Source of the DNA: Mactra quadrangularis
Lineage: Eukaryota; Mollusca; Bivalvia; Venerida; Mactridae
Direction of reading: 5' to 3'
Length of the DNA stretch: 64,000 nt
Assembly: GCA_025267735.1 (NCBI GenBank)
Contig: CM046295.1
Location: 21,670,938 to 21,734,937 of the forward strand
Position numbers and translations under genes: made by a program
Shown here: one piece after another, positions 45,343 through 55,698 of the stretch
Layout: each line of letters begins with the position of its first letter
Numbering within the stretch: position 1 is the stretch's first letter
Notes under the pieces: model-generated
Databases searched by the model: none
Told to the model about the DNA's origin: nothing
Seen by the model: only the letters and a program-made list of their open reading frames with translations

Positions 45343-45711
45343 TTCAAGGGATAAATTAAATTTCTTTCAGAATATTAAATAATTGCGTATAATAGACTTG
45401 TTTTGAATAAGTTCTGTGACAAAATTGATTTAAAGTATTACAAATTAAAGTAATAGAAAGAACCCGAAATTCAGCACATTTTTGAATAGCGATATTTTAA
45501 GTTCATTTTGTAACTCGCTTGTATAGAAGATCTATTTGGGGAAAGTCAATACTTTTTTAGTATAGTGTATCGGTGTATTGAAAAGAATACATCACACAAT
45601 TTTTCACTATAGAATAACGGATTTTTCACTCAAAAATATATTATAAATATGAATCAGGGACACTTGACGTTTTCTCATGAAACAAGGACCCTACGTAATA
45701 TAGGGTCCCAA

Positions 45712-45987
45712 GGGCGGATCAAGAATTTATTTCTCGAGGGGGGTCCGAGTTTTTTCTGGGGGTTCCAAACTATCGAACCACAACCACATTATACACTTTT
45801 TGCAGAATAATGCAATTTATTAATAATAAAAACTACGTAACCATTAAATCTATGTTAAGCACCAAGAAAAATTGCTTCATGCTACTTAAAAATGACTTAC
45901 AGTCAAGAAATACACATGGACAGGTACATTTTTGGAAATTCCAGGGGAAGGTCCGCACCCCCCTGACCCCCCGCTGGACCCGCCTAT
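45712..45987 (+). mobile_element. ggcggatcc element (copy 4), longest
   Basis: It starts agggcggatcaagaattt and ends cgctggacccgcctatg. The interior has ccattaaatctatgttaagc, ttcatgctacttaaaaatga and acagtcaagaaatacac. A left C/G-rich flap (ggggggtccgagttttttct) is also found, inverted, in 38108-38352. Confidence 0.82.
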
Positions 45988-46800
45988 GTGATAGTAAAAA
46001 CTTGCTTCAGTCAAAGTCCGTTTCTTTTATATTTTGACCAAAACAGGTCACAAAATCACATGGACTATGCGCCGTAATTTGAAATATCGTTTAAATGTTC
46101 GTTTTCAACATATCTATGAAAAGTGAACACTCTTTTGAATTGCGGATGGGTGGTCCCTTTCGGCATGAAATATTGTTGTGGACCGTACCTTTAGTTATGA
46201 TCTCAAAACTAATGTTGCACCCCCCCCCCCCTTTATCATAAGAAAAGTTTCACCCGTCATAATGTAGTATATACGTTCAAATTTGACACAAAATGCAAAC
46301 AATTATCATGCACGAGCCAATTTAAGTCTTTTTTTCGGGCGGAGTTCTGTGACGACATTTCAACTTTCTGTTATAAAAGTAAAAATTTATTCGTACATAT
46401 TTTGTATTGCCTAGTAACGCTCACGCGCGTCTATTCCGGTCGAAAATTGGTAAAATTTGATTGAACGTTAATTTATAAATACTCTTTGATGAAAGATTAA
46501 GATCGAATGGCTATATAAACATTTACCGTTGATATAATTTGATTTTCACTGAGGACCGCATATCACATGATTTAATTTTAATTCATTACGAAATCGTGAC
46601 GAAATTGAATTGTAAATAAACGGTAATTGGATTTTTGGTAAACAACACAGTAGTCTCCCCTGGCATTCGTTATTGGTGTTAAAGAAGCATATGTATTTTG
46701 CCATGTGTAATCATTGTTTATAAATGTTTCAAATTGTTTATTTGTTAAAGTTTTGTAATATACTTCTTGGCAATGATCTATTTTGACTTTGTATTTTCAG

Positions 46801-46838
46801 ATTGCAGCTGAAACTAAAACCAGTTCAAGATGTCTGGG
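46801..46838 (+). other. Alternative first coding exon 1a of the P2X7-domain gene
   Basis: After a good acceptor (ttgtattttcag) come 29 untranslated bases, then ATG TCT GGG and the donor gtaagt. This yields Met-Ser-Gly joined to exon 2. The acceptor implies a further non-coding exon upstream, probably near the CpG-richer 46400-46470 stretch. Confidence 0.65.
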
Positions 46839-49800
46839 GTAAGTTTATTTTATTGAGAAGGGAGGTAATGCATTTTTAGCTCGACTATTCAGAGAATAGT
46901 TGGGCTATCCTACTCAGCTGTGCGTTGGCGTTGGCATTGGCTTCAGCGTAAACTTCTTGGTTAAGTTTTAAGGTGCAACATTTTTGTATCTTTTATATCT
47001 TTGCAAATGCTGGAGGGATTCACTTAAAACTTTATTTGTGTTTACGGGGTTACCATTGGAGTTCAAATACCAAGTTACATAACTCTTGGATGAATTTGGA
47101 CTGAATTATGGCCCTTATATACTTAGAAAATTCTTGGTTAAGTTTTTAGGTGCAACATTTTTCTTTGCAACTACTAAACAGATTCACTTGAAACTTCACA
47201 CATGTCTATGGGATTACCATTGGGGGTCAAATACCAAGTTACATAACTCTTGGATGTATTTGGACTTATGAAGTCAAGTGTTATTTTTACTGAATGCTTG
47301 TTATTGTAGATATATTTGTATGTCAAATACAGATACAATGATTGCTTTGTGGACTTTCATTTGATAATGCTGTTGTTTAGACTTAAAATTCCTGGTTCAG
47401 GTATTGCATGCTAATTCTAGCATTTTTACTAATGAAAATATACACTTGAAATCTCACTCATCTCAACAGGTTTGCAAACCAATTTTGCTGTTGTTTTCAA
47501 GAATACACAAATAGTCGAGCGCGCTGTCCATGAACTGCTCTTGTTGTAACATGGTAACGTACCATGTAATGAATAGAATGAGAAAGTAACCGCAACTTTA
47601 CCTTGCTTTATGGATTATTTCCCGTAATATTTTTTGCATTAATAATTTTTTCATGTCTTATGCCTTTTTAGTCAAATATTTAGTGAATAAAAAGGCTTCT
47701 TTCTTCCTTTGTTATATTAAAGCCCCTATAATAAATTGAATGCTGATATTTTTTAAGTGTCATGCTTTTGCTTAAAACTTATGCAAACGTTAAAACAATG
47801 TATATAACGCATCCCAGGTACAAAAAGTACAAGTATGTTCCCCATGATTTGCACTTATTCTGTTTTGAATTTAGCGGTTAAAACCGAAAGTAAGGTTTCT
47901 ACGGAAAATTACGGAACTCAACGGACGAGATCGGAGATTTCCGTCGAGGCTAAAAATAGCCACAAATTCAAACCGGATGTAAACAAATTTTCTGCTTTGA
48001 TAAATCGCAAGTTTTGTGTAAAGAACTATTTAAGTTGAAATTGAGTTGTTTTAAGATGTCATCGGTAAGTATTTTATGAAGTATTATGTCATTAACGATT
48101 TTATTGATCTAAAGTTGTACTTAATTGTGAGTGGAGAATTGATTTAGAACAAAATACTTGATGTGTATAGACGAAGAATGTAGGGTTCGACAGAACATTT
48201 CTTTTCGCTGAAGAATGTGTTTTTCCCGTTGTATAAGTTTCATTTTACTTATTTTCGATTTTGTCCTGTCGCATTATATATTTATGTTATCATCTTTCAC
48301 GAGGGTTGGTCACCTCAGAGACAGGGATCGTGTCCATCTTCATCTAGGCCATGATTCGGATTTTAAAAGAGCATCACGTCCCTGGCATAGACCTTGTTTT
48401 ATTCTGCGGTGTTAGTTACTTGGGAACTAAGCTTGAGATTAATTTCTTATTTAAGTGTGACATATGTTGGTTAGTCAGCGATTAAATAATCTTTGAGCAC
48501 CATTTCAAGACAGTTACAACCTATTATTGTTTGGAGAAAGTTTAAGCTGACCGAGTTAGAGGTGTTGAAAAATGAGTTCTGATGGTTGGATGAACTGTGA
48601 TTAGAACATGTGAATGTTGATTAGAGATATGAAGCACTAACAAATGTCAATGTATTAATGGATTTTGATTCAACTTGCCATTCTGATAGCTATTGTTAGT
48701 CATTGAAGTCAAATCAAGTTGACTTGTTGATATAATTGGTGTAAAACCATGCACTAAGTCTAAGCATTACTATAATACTTATGATACATATCAGTCATAA
48801 ATTTTATGTTCATCTTTCAGTCTGAGTCAACTGATTCAGCTAATGGTAGCTCCCCAGTTCCATCTACCAGTGCCCCTTATCAGACTCAGAGAGGACGTGC
48901 CAGAAGAAAGTCAAGAGGTAGAAGAGGGGCATCAAGTTCATCTACTAGAGGAGCTCGGAGTCGTTCAAGAGGTGCCGATATAGAGGAAGCTACAGCTACA
49001 ACTTTGTTACAAGACAGAGATGATATGATGAAGGTAGTATTCTTCTCAGACTTACTTTTTATATGCTGTTACTAGGAAACACATACTGTGCTAACACCAA
49101 TGTCTCATATATTTAAAATAGCCCAGAGACCAACATGTATAGACACAGTACAATAGTAATACATGTATAGGTTTAGAATCGGATAGTTGGGCGCCCTATG
49201 TCACAGGGAAATAAAATGTGCAGCTTGATCAGGACTCGAACCCAGGACCCCTCGCTTACAGGGCAAGTGCTCTTCAGTCTGAGCTATCCTGCCGCTTACA
49301 TATCCTTCTTCCCATAGTGTGAATAGGTAAGTGCAGTACAAGTTGTTACAAGTTGAATGTAAGTTTAAAAGTAGTGGTTTCTTGATACATCAATAAATGT
49401 GAGAACAGTGTGGTAGAAGTATTTCATGGCCAAACTGGTCTTGAGTTGTTTAGGTTCTTCAAGTGAATGTTTCTAATCCCACACTCTAATATTAACAGTA
49501 TTTGTTTGTTTGTTTATGTTGAGTTTAATGCCGTAGCAACACATTTAAGGTCATATAACAGCGGTTAGTCAACCTACTCAGTCCTCCCAGAAAGGCTAAA
49601 TCTCTGATAATAGCTGATAATCCACTACTAAGTGCATACTATTGTCAGTGACTGACAACTGCTCTACATAATTAAACACCATTGGCAGGAGTGAGAATGG
49701 CGATAACAATAATTTCATGACCAAGCTCCTTGAAAGTATGCCCGGCCTGGAAATCAAACCCACTAACTCTCAGTAGACTTGTGTGCTACCATCTGAGGTA

Positions 49801-51416
49801 GCTGGACGCTTTTAACAGTATGATGTGCTTCTTGGACTGATGCATATTTCATTACAGTACATATCGGTTATATGAAAATTATTCTTACAGAAAGTCACTT
49901 TAAATAAATCCAGTTCTTATTTTACTTGTTCACCCAATGCGTCATTGATTATATAATTAATGATTATGAATTAATTATGGTATTAATGTGATTTTGTCAG
50001 AACTCATACAAGCCACTGAACACGATTTAGGTTCTTGTTAGGAGAATAGTATTAAATATTATGTGTTTTTTTCTAGGATAAAATTAAAAGTATGACAAAA
50101 GAACAATTGGAAGATCTTTGCCTTAAAATGGTATCATCCCATCCGGGACTAATTTTTAATATTCTGAAGCCGGCTGAAAGTGTGCCAGAAGGGTTTCATC
50201 CTCCTTCAGGTTCCAGTACCCCTGAATGGTGTGTCTGTGGTCAGTGCAGACAAATGCCCAAAGCCGAGGAAAAAGTGTGCTGTGGGTACAGAGATTGTAT
50301 CTCTTTGTTACCAGTGAGTACTTATATTAAAAAGCTTGCTAACATGTATTTCAAACATTTGCCAGTACTCTGAACTTAGAATCTGGCAATCCAGTTAGAG
50401 TTTTGAGGCTGCAGGTCATATATCCTTCTAATGTTATAACATTTTTAAATCATCTTGATTTAGGGATATTAGCATCTAGGTATAGATGAGTACTCATTGA
50501 ATGTTCCTTGGATGCTGCTCTACTGTTTGTTGCTAGTTCATTGACACAGTCTTTGAAAAATTTCATTTTTGTAAGAGACTTTTCACCAATTTTTTTACTA
50601 TCTGGAGCATACTTTTTGTATGAAAGTAAATAGTAAACACACACTGTAGTTTAGTGGCTAAAGCCATTTGATTGCTAAGGCCAAGTCAAGCAACAGAATT
50701 TGGTGTTTCATGTAAAAATGTAGGTAGTTGCTTACCATGAATAGCTCTTAGATACTGACTTATCTAAAGAATAATTATTCAGTCAACACTATATGCATAT
50801 TGAAAGAGGCACAAAATAACATCTTTATTTGTTTAGTCTTGTTTCCATATTATCAAATGTAAAATTTACTGAAATTGATGTATATTTTGGGAAACTATTG
50901 ACTAGCAATATATTCTATGCCTCAGTGAGGTTATTGTGTTATAAAAGCAGAAACCTCATTTTACATTTTACAAAATCATCTTCTTTACACGCTGAACCAT
51001 TTTTGTCTTTCAGTCGCCATTCAATGCATCTACAATGCAAACGTACTTTGCCTTTATATCAAAGAATATTGACGCAACTATCAAACACAAAACTGCGTAT
51101 TAAAGAATGTCATGAACACATGAATTAAATTGTACTGAATATTTTATTTCAGAATTTTCGTATGTTAATATTGGACCAAGAAGTGCTAGCCTTTGGTCGT
51201 ACAGTCCGCAGAGATGTGCTTGTATATGAAGACCAAAGTGATGAAAATAAAGCATATAGACATCAAGCATATAGACAATATATCATGTGGGAGTTTGGAA
51301 AGTTGGGTGCTGGTGTGAGGATGGTCATTCCATCATGTGCAGTCTGGGCCATACGGGACAGATACCCAGATGCATTTGGACAGTACACTGGTTATACTGC
51401 ATCAAGATTTATGTAA
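46830..51416 (+). CDS. Stand-alone P2X7 intracellular (ballast) zinc-domain protein
   Basis: Exons 46830-46838 (or alternative 48056-48064), 48821-49033, 50077-50313 and 51153-51416 (TAA) give 240 residues, all phase 0. The N-terminal 75 residues are Ser/Arg-rich and basic (RGRARRKSRGRRG, ARSRSRG), suggesting nuclear or nucleic-acid association. A short helix follows (TKEQLEDLCLKMVSSHPGL). From residue about 125 the protein matches the cytoplasmic C-terminal domain of P2X7 receptors: the Cys cluster WCVCGQCRQMP...CCGYRDC, then AYRQYIMWEFG and IPSCAVWAIRDRYPD...GQYTGYT. In P2X7 this domain binds a zinc pair and guanine nucleotide. The ion-channel segments and extracellular loop are absent, so it is not an ATP-gated channel. 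Many invertebrates carry such free domains, usually annotated 'P2X purinoceptor 7-like'; the function is unknown. AATAAA is at 51737-51742 and again near 52007. Confidence 0.88.
46877..47545 (+). mobile_element. tagctcgactattc element between the alternative first exons
   Basis: It starts tagctcgactattcagagaa (a hairpin: gactattcagagaatagt) and ends aaatagtcgagcgcgctgtc catgaactgctcttgtt. Two internal copies of 'aattcttggttaag.tt.taggtgcaaca' and 'gggttaccattggagtcaaataccaagtta' repeat at about 170-bp spacing. I recall this as a common bivalve element. Confidence 0.7.
47546..47655 (+). repeat. Dispersed repeat (tttatggattatttccc family, copy 3, partial)
   Basis: It shares gtaccatgtaatgaatag, agaaagtaaccgcaac and ttatggattatttcccgtaa with 26440-26635. 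Confidence 0.5.
48056..48064 (+). other. Alternative first coding exon 1b of the P2X7-domain gene
   Basis: ATG TCA TCG followed by gtaagt lies 1.2 kb after exon 1a and has the same phase. It would give Met-Ser-Ser at the N terminus. The preceding 47870-48050 has relatively many CpG dinucleotides and no acceptor next to the ATG, so it may be a separate promoter and 5' UTR. Confidence 0.6.
49190..49306 (-). mobile_element. tRNA-Thr-like SINE head or tRNA pseudogene
   Basis: On the minus strand, aggatagctcagactgaaga (A box) and gtcctgggttcgagtcctga (B box) flank an anticodon-like loop cctgtaa, which would read TGT. The T-stem and acceptor stem do not pair well, so a working tRNA is unlikely. 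Confidence 0.5.
49500..49810 (-). mobile_element. SINE-A copy, inverted, full length
   Basis: The inverted tail (tgttgagtttaatgccgtag), ggctaaatctctgataatag, gtcagtgactgacaactgct, core and the tRNA-like head (ctaccatctgaggtagctgg) are present. It lies in the intron before exon 3 of the P2X7-domain gene. Confidence 0.82.
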
Positions 51417-51742
51417 TAATAGTTTTCCTTATGATGTAAGCAGGCTGTCAACCAGTTACTATATTTCTTCATTTTTTTATTTCTAATTGTTCATTCTTAT
51501 ATTTTCAAAAAAGACTTATTCCTTACATTTATACTTAATTTTGTTCATCATTCCAATTTTTTTACTCTGTTCTAATTTGAACATGTCAAGTATGTTGAAT
51601 TGTATTTTAAGCACATATTATTTTGAGTATTATGTATCTGTTTCCTCGTTTGCTGCATATTAGTTGAATAATTTATGTGTCTATGATGAGTTTGTGTTAG
51701 TGCCAGTTTTTTCTATATTCCCAATTAATTTGTTTAATAAAC

Positions 51743-52955
51743 TGCTAAAATAGGAGAAATGTTTCTTGATCAGATTTTCAAAGTGTTGTATACATCCTAA
51801 TTGTATTTTGATGTGTCACTTATTTAATAGCAGCAAAGTCTCATTAGCTCTTGTGATGAATGGTAGATTTCTGTTAGTATCAGATCAAATGATGAAAGAC
51901 TTATTTTTATTATTTAAGGTCCTTATACCAAAATATACTCATTTGCTGCAGATAAAAAAGCTGTCTTTAAAAAATAAATTTGTAAACAAATTTGAATAGG
52001 AAACGCAATAAAATTGTCGAACAGTTTTCTTTTACGTATAGTTATTTCTGTTTCGTAAGAACCGAGTGTAATTATTTTTAAGCAAAACATTCAAATGCAT
52101 TAACTCTAAAATAGTTTGTAGATCATAATTATTTTATTTAGAGATACATGTAGATTGGTCTATGATGCATTGTTTTGTTTTGATAATAATGAATCTGTAT
52201 CTGGATCATCAATGCATAATTATGTATATATCAATACATGCACTTATTTTGGAGTCTTAGATGGTCTTCATGTTTTGAAATACCACTCAAAAGTTCCTGT
52301 ATAATATTTCTTCTTGGTTTCCTCCAAATGTTTCTATTTTTTTGTAAATACAATTCCTACAAAATTTCTAATCCTTATTTAAGTAGTTGGTTGACAGCCT
52401 GTGTATGACATTTAAACCCTATTCTCAAAAGTAACAGTGAAAAGGTCATTTTAATACTTCGAAAGGGAATAGGATTTTTGGAATAATCATCACTTATTTT
52501 GATGTTTTATTTTTCTTTGCAGTCCCAAGACATCTTAAATTTGGGACCCCCACCACCTAGTTCCTATGTAACCTAAAACTTATCTGTAAATGCACATATC
52601 TTCATTAAATTTATAAATATTGAGAACTTGTTTGTTATCAAGTTATGTTGAAAAAAACTAGACAAAAATAGAAAATTTATTATAGCATGATTAATTATTT
52701 GTTATTACATGATGTACAGAAACTTAGTTTTAAAACATGGACAATTTGAGTACTTTACTATGTCATGTGGCAAAATATATTTGTGATGCATTTTGTCCAC
52801 ACAGTTTATGGATTTAAAGACATATTCCATTTGACAAATATCTTACCTGTACAAGTTACAAAAAACCTCACTAAGTGTGTAAAATATGATGAGTTTTCAA
52901 CATAAATCCATGCATAAATCATTTTCTTTGAGTTGTCAATACCAATTTAATCTCA
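51743..52955. other. 3' UTR and intergenic stretch, no further gene seen
   Basis: AT-rich sequence after the first polyadenylation signal of the P2X7-domain gene. A second AATAAA near 52007 could end a longer transcript. I see no splice-bounded exon or repeat here. Confidence 0.5.
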
Positions 52956-52963
52956 GTGGTCAT

Positions 52964-53422
52964 TAGGGGTGTAACAATACGGTAAAAACCGTATTGCAAT
53001 ATATTGCAATACACGAAAGCCGTATTGCAATATATTGCAATATATTGCTATACATATTATTCTTTGCGCATACATGCATCGCATGAATTAATGCACGTGC
53101 ATCGCCTTAATTTGATCAACATTGTACATAGATATTTGTGTTTTCAAATGATATACCGAATTACGCAAATGTTTCAATAAGTTAGAAAAAAGGTTTTGAA
53201 TGCACTTTCAAAGATTATTCTCTAATTTACCAAACATAATTCAAGTTTCCGAACGCATTTACACATTTATTCAAAAACCTTAATTTCAGACTCTGATATA
53301 ACAGATCAGTATGGAACATAACTACATAGAAAAACCGGTTCAGAGAAAAACGAACCGGTTAAAAACCGTCAGAAGTCGTATTGCAATATAAACCGGTATA
53401 TCGGTTAACCGTTACACCCCTA
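52964..53422. mobile_element. hAT-like element 4 with perfect 8-bp duplication
   Basis: The ends taggggtgtaac / gttacacccctaare inverted, flanked by gtggtcat on both sides (52956-52963, 53423-53430). The interior begins with palindromic cgtattgcaatatattgcaatac and ends aaaccggtatatcggttaac. At 459 bp it holds no coding frame. Confidence 0.93.
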
Positions 53423-53982
53423 GTGGTCATAGCTTTAAGGAGCTATCAATTATTTGAAATGAGCGATCATAGCTCAGTATAAATGAGTGATAGCCATTCA
53501 GTTTAAATGAGCAATGATCACTCATTGTAAATTAGCTTTGCCCATTTAAACTGAGTGGCTTTCACTTATTTTAACTGAGCAATGACCACTCATTTAAACT
53601 GAGTGGTCATGGTTCACTTACACTGGGGGGGGTCATCACTCATTTAAACAGAGCGGTCATTGCTCATTTACACCAAGTGGTCACTGCTCATTTAAAAAGA
53701 GTGGACATAGCTTAGTAAACCGAGTGGCCATCGCTCATTTAAACAGAGTGATCATTGCTCATTAAACTGAGTGGACATAGCTAATTTACACCAAGTGGTC
53801 ATTGCTCATTAAACTGAGTTGCCATCACTCTTTTACACCAAGTGGACATAGCTCATTTACACCAAGTGGTCATAGCTTTGAACTGAGTGGCTATAGCTCA
53901 TTTACGCTGAGTGGTCATTGCTCATTAAACTGAGTGGTCATGGCTCATTTACATTAAGTGGTCATAGCTCATTTGAAAAGTC
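53423..53982 (+). repeat. Minisatellite tggtcattgctcatttaaactgag, about 20 units
   Basis: Units of 24-28 bp have the form gtggtcat(t/a)gctcatttacac(c/t)(a/g)ag. Some early units are in inverse orientation (gagcaatgaccactcattta). The array begins exactly at the right duplication of the hAT-like element; the 5' duplication shows that a unit-like gtggtcat was the target. Confidence 0.92.
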
Positions 53983-55698
53983 ATTGTTATTGTTCCATAG
54001 TACTACAAAATTACTCAAACACTATTTCTGTTACTTGAAGGAAAAATTAACCACTTTATTTCTGTACTTAGTTTTATTAAAACACAAAACTATACTGTAG
54101 GATTAAGAATATCCTTCAATTTTGTTAACAGGTAATGTCATCCAAATATTTTTCTGAGCTCTCCCGGTGAAGTACATGTAGTTATTTTTATTTTCATCAA
54201 CTCTGATAGATAACATTTCACTCTTGATTCATGATAAATGGGCAATTTTGAATCGGCAATTTTTTAGTTAAAATCCAAACTGATTTCACAGAAAAACAAA
54301 TTTTGCCTTCACAAGTGAAACATATCCTGCATATCATAAAAACAACTCAGCCTTGTGTTGCTACCAAAATGAATAAATTAAATTTTAAATAATGCAGTTT
54401 ATTAGAATTTCTTGCAAAAAGTGACAAAAATGCAAAAAGGACTACATCAAAATAAAAATATTATGTGTTCATATACTTAGTAAAACAACTCCTACTTAAA
54501 ATTTTCAGATTCAAAAAGCCTTCATCAAACACTGGAAATAAAAAGGTAAAAACCTGACATCATGTAAGAATTTTTCAAAAAGTGACCATACTATAATTAT
54601 TTCATTCTTTAGCATTAAATGTGGTGCTATTTAATGAGTATACATGGCGAAAGTTGAAAGTTTTGAAGATACTGAAAACCTATTATCAAAATATTGAAAT
54701 AGACAGATTTCATATAAATAACATACAGTTATTCATTTTCAAAATACTGAAATCAGTATTTATACTGAAAACTTTCACCCATGAGTATATACCATGAAAA
54801 TATTCAGTTCACGTTTTCATTGTAGTGAATATATAATCGTATATTTTCATCTTCAATAAGACATCTACCATAAGAGGTAAACTATGAAAGACTTTCAAAC
54901 AATTGAATTAAAAAAACAAACAATCCATACATTTGTAATGTAGTGACATTACAAAGTTAAAATCAAATCTTGATTTTAACCTCTAATATCAACATTGTAT
55001 ATAAATCGTAAATATTTCATAGTCATAGTAATTGTTTGTTTTGACTGTTGTTAGTGTTCGCACCAATTCCAGCTGTCTAGTCTAGTTAATTACTAGATTA
55101 CATCATTTCTTTCATTACAATGTATAATAAGCTATTTTGTTGTGACATGGTCATCACTTTTATGTAAGTTTGCCCCATTTTATCATAATTAAATCAAATA
55201 CCCAATATCTGTACAATAGACTAATTTGTATACATGACAAATATACAATAAAACATTGTGTTAAAACGGTCTAGATGTCAATACAGTCTAGACGCCTTAT
55301 GTAAGCTTTTTCGATAAAAAGTATTGTATGGTACCTGGACAGTTAAGTTAGGTTTTGGTCTCGGAGAGGTGCGGACACTAATATTGAACTGTTATAACTT
55401 TGTAAACTTATTTTGGAACTTTGTAACTTTGAACACCTATTTGTAACTTTGGGAACTAGACTTTAAAACAAAGCTTATATTTAGAAAACTGAGTGTTTGT
55501 TGTTAATACGCCACACATTCATATTTGAATGTAGATATATCATAAATTGTGTATGTTTTTAAAACCATGTATATGAGTTGGAAATGTTCTTTTTCACATA
55601 AAAGAATGTACATGTAGCAATTTAACACAGGAAGATCTCTGATCCTGTAAAATAGTTAGTGTTTAGTACAGTACATGTATGTATGATACAGTAGTCAA
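53983..55698. other. Spacer between the two convergent genes
   Basis: Apart from one MITE (54644-54782) I see no exon. This stretch presumably holds the 3' UTR of the minus-strand DDE-like gene. Confidence 0.45.
54644..54782. mobile_element. catggg.gaaag MITE
   Basis: The ends catggcgaaagttgaaagtt and aaaactttcacccatg are inverted; agtata lies directly outside both ends. The interior tactgatttcagtatttt (inverted here) is shared with 37279-37595 and a decayed copy near 27480-27605. Confidence 0.75.

Noticed and set aside
49190..49306. tRNA-Thr gene on the minus strand
   Set aside because: A and B boxes are good but the T-stem and acceptor stem do not pair; more likely a SINE head or pseudogene.
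46830..51416. Full P2X7 receptor channel
   Set aside because: No transmembrane segments or extracellular cysteine-rich loop in any exon; only the cytoplasmic ballast-type domain is present.
53423..53982. CRISPR-like array
   Set aside because: Units are contiguous, variable and partly inverted with no unique spacers; this is a eukaryotic minisatellite.
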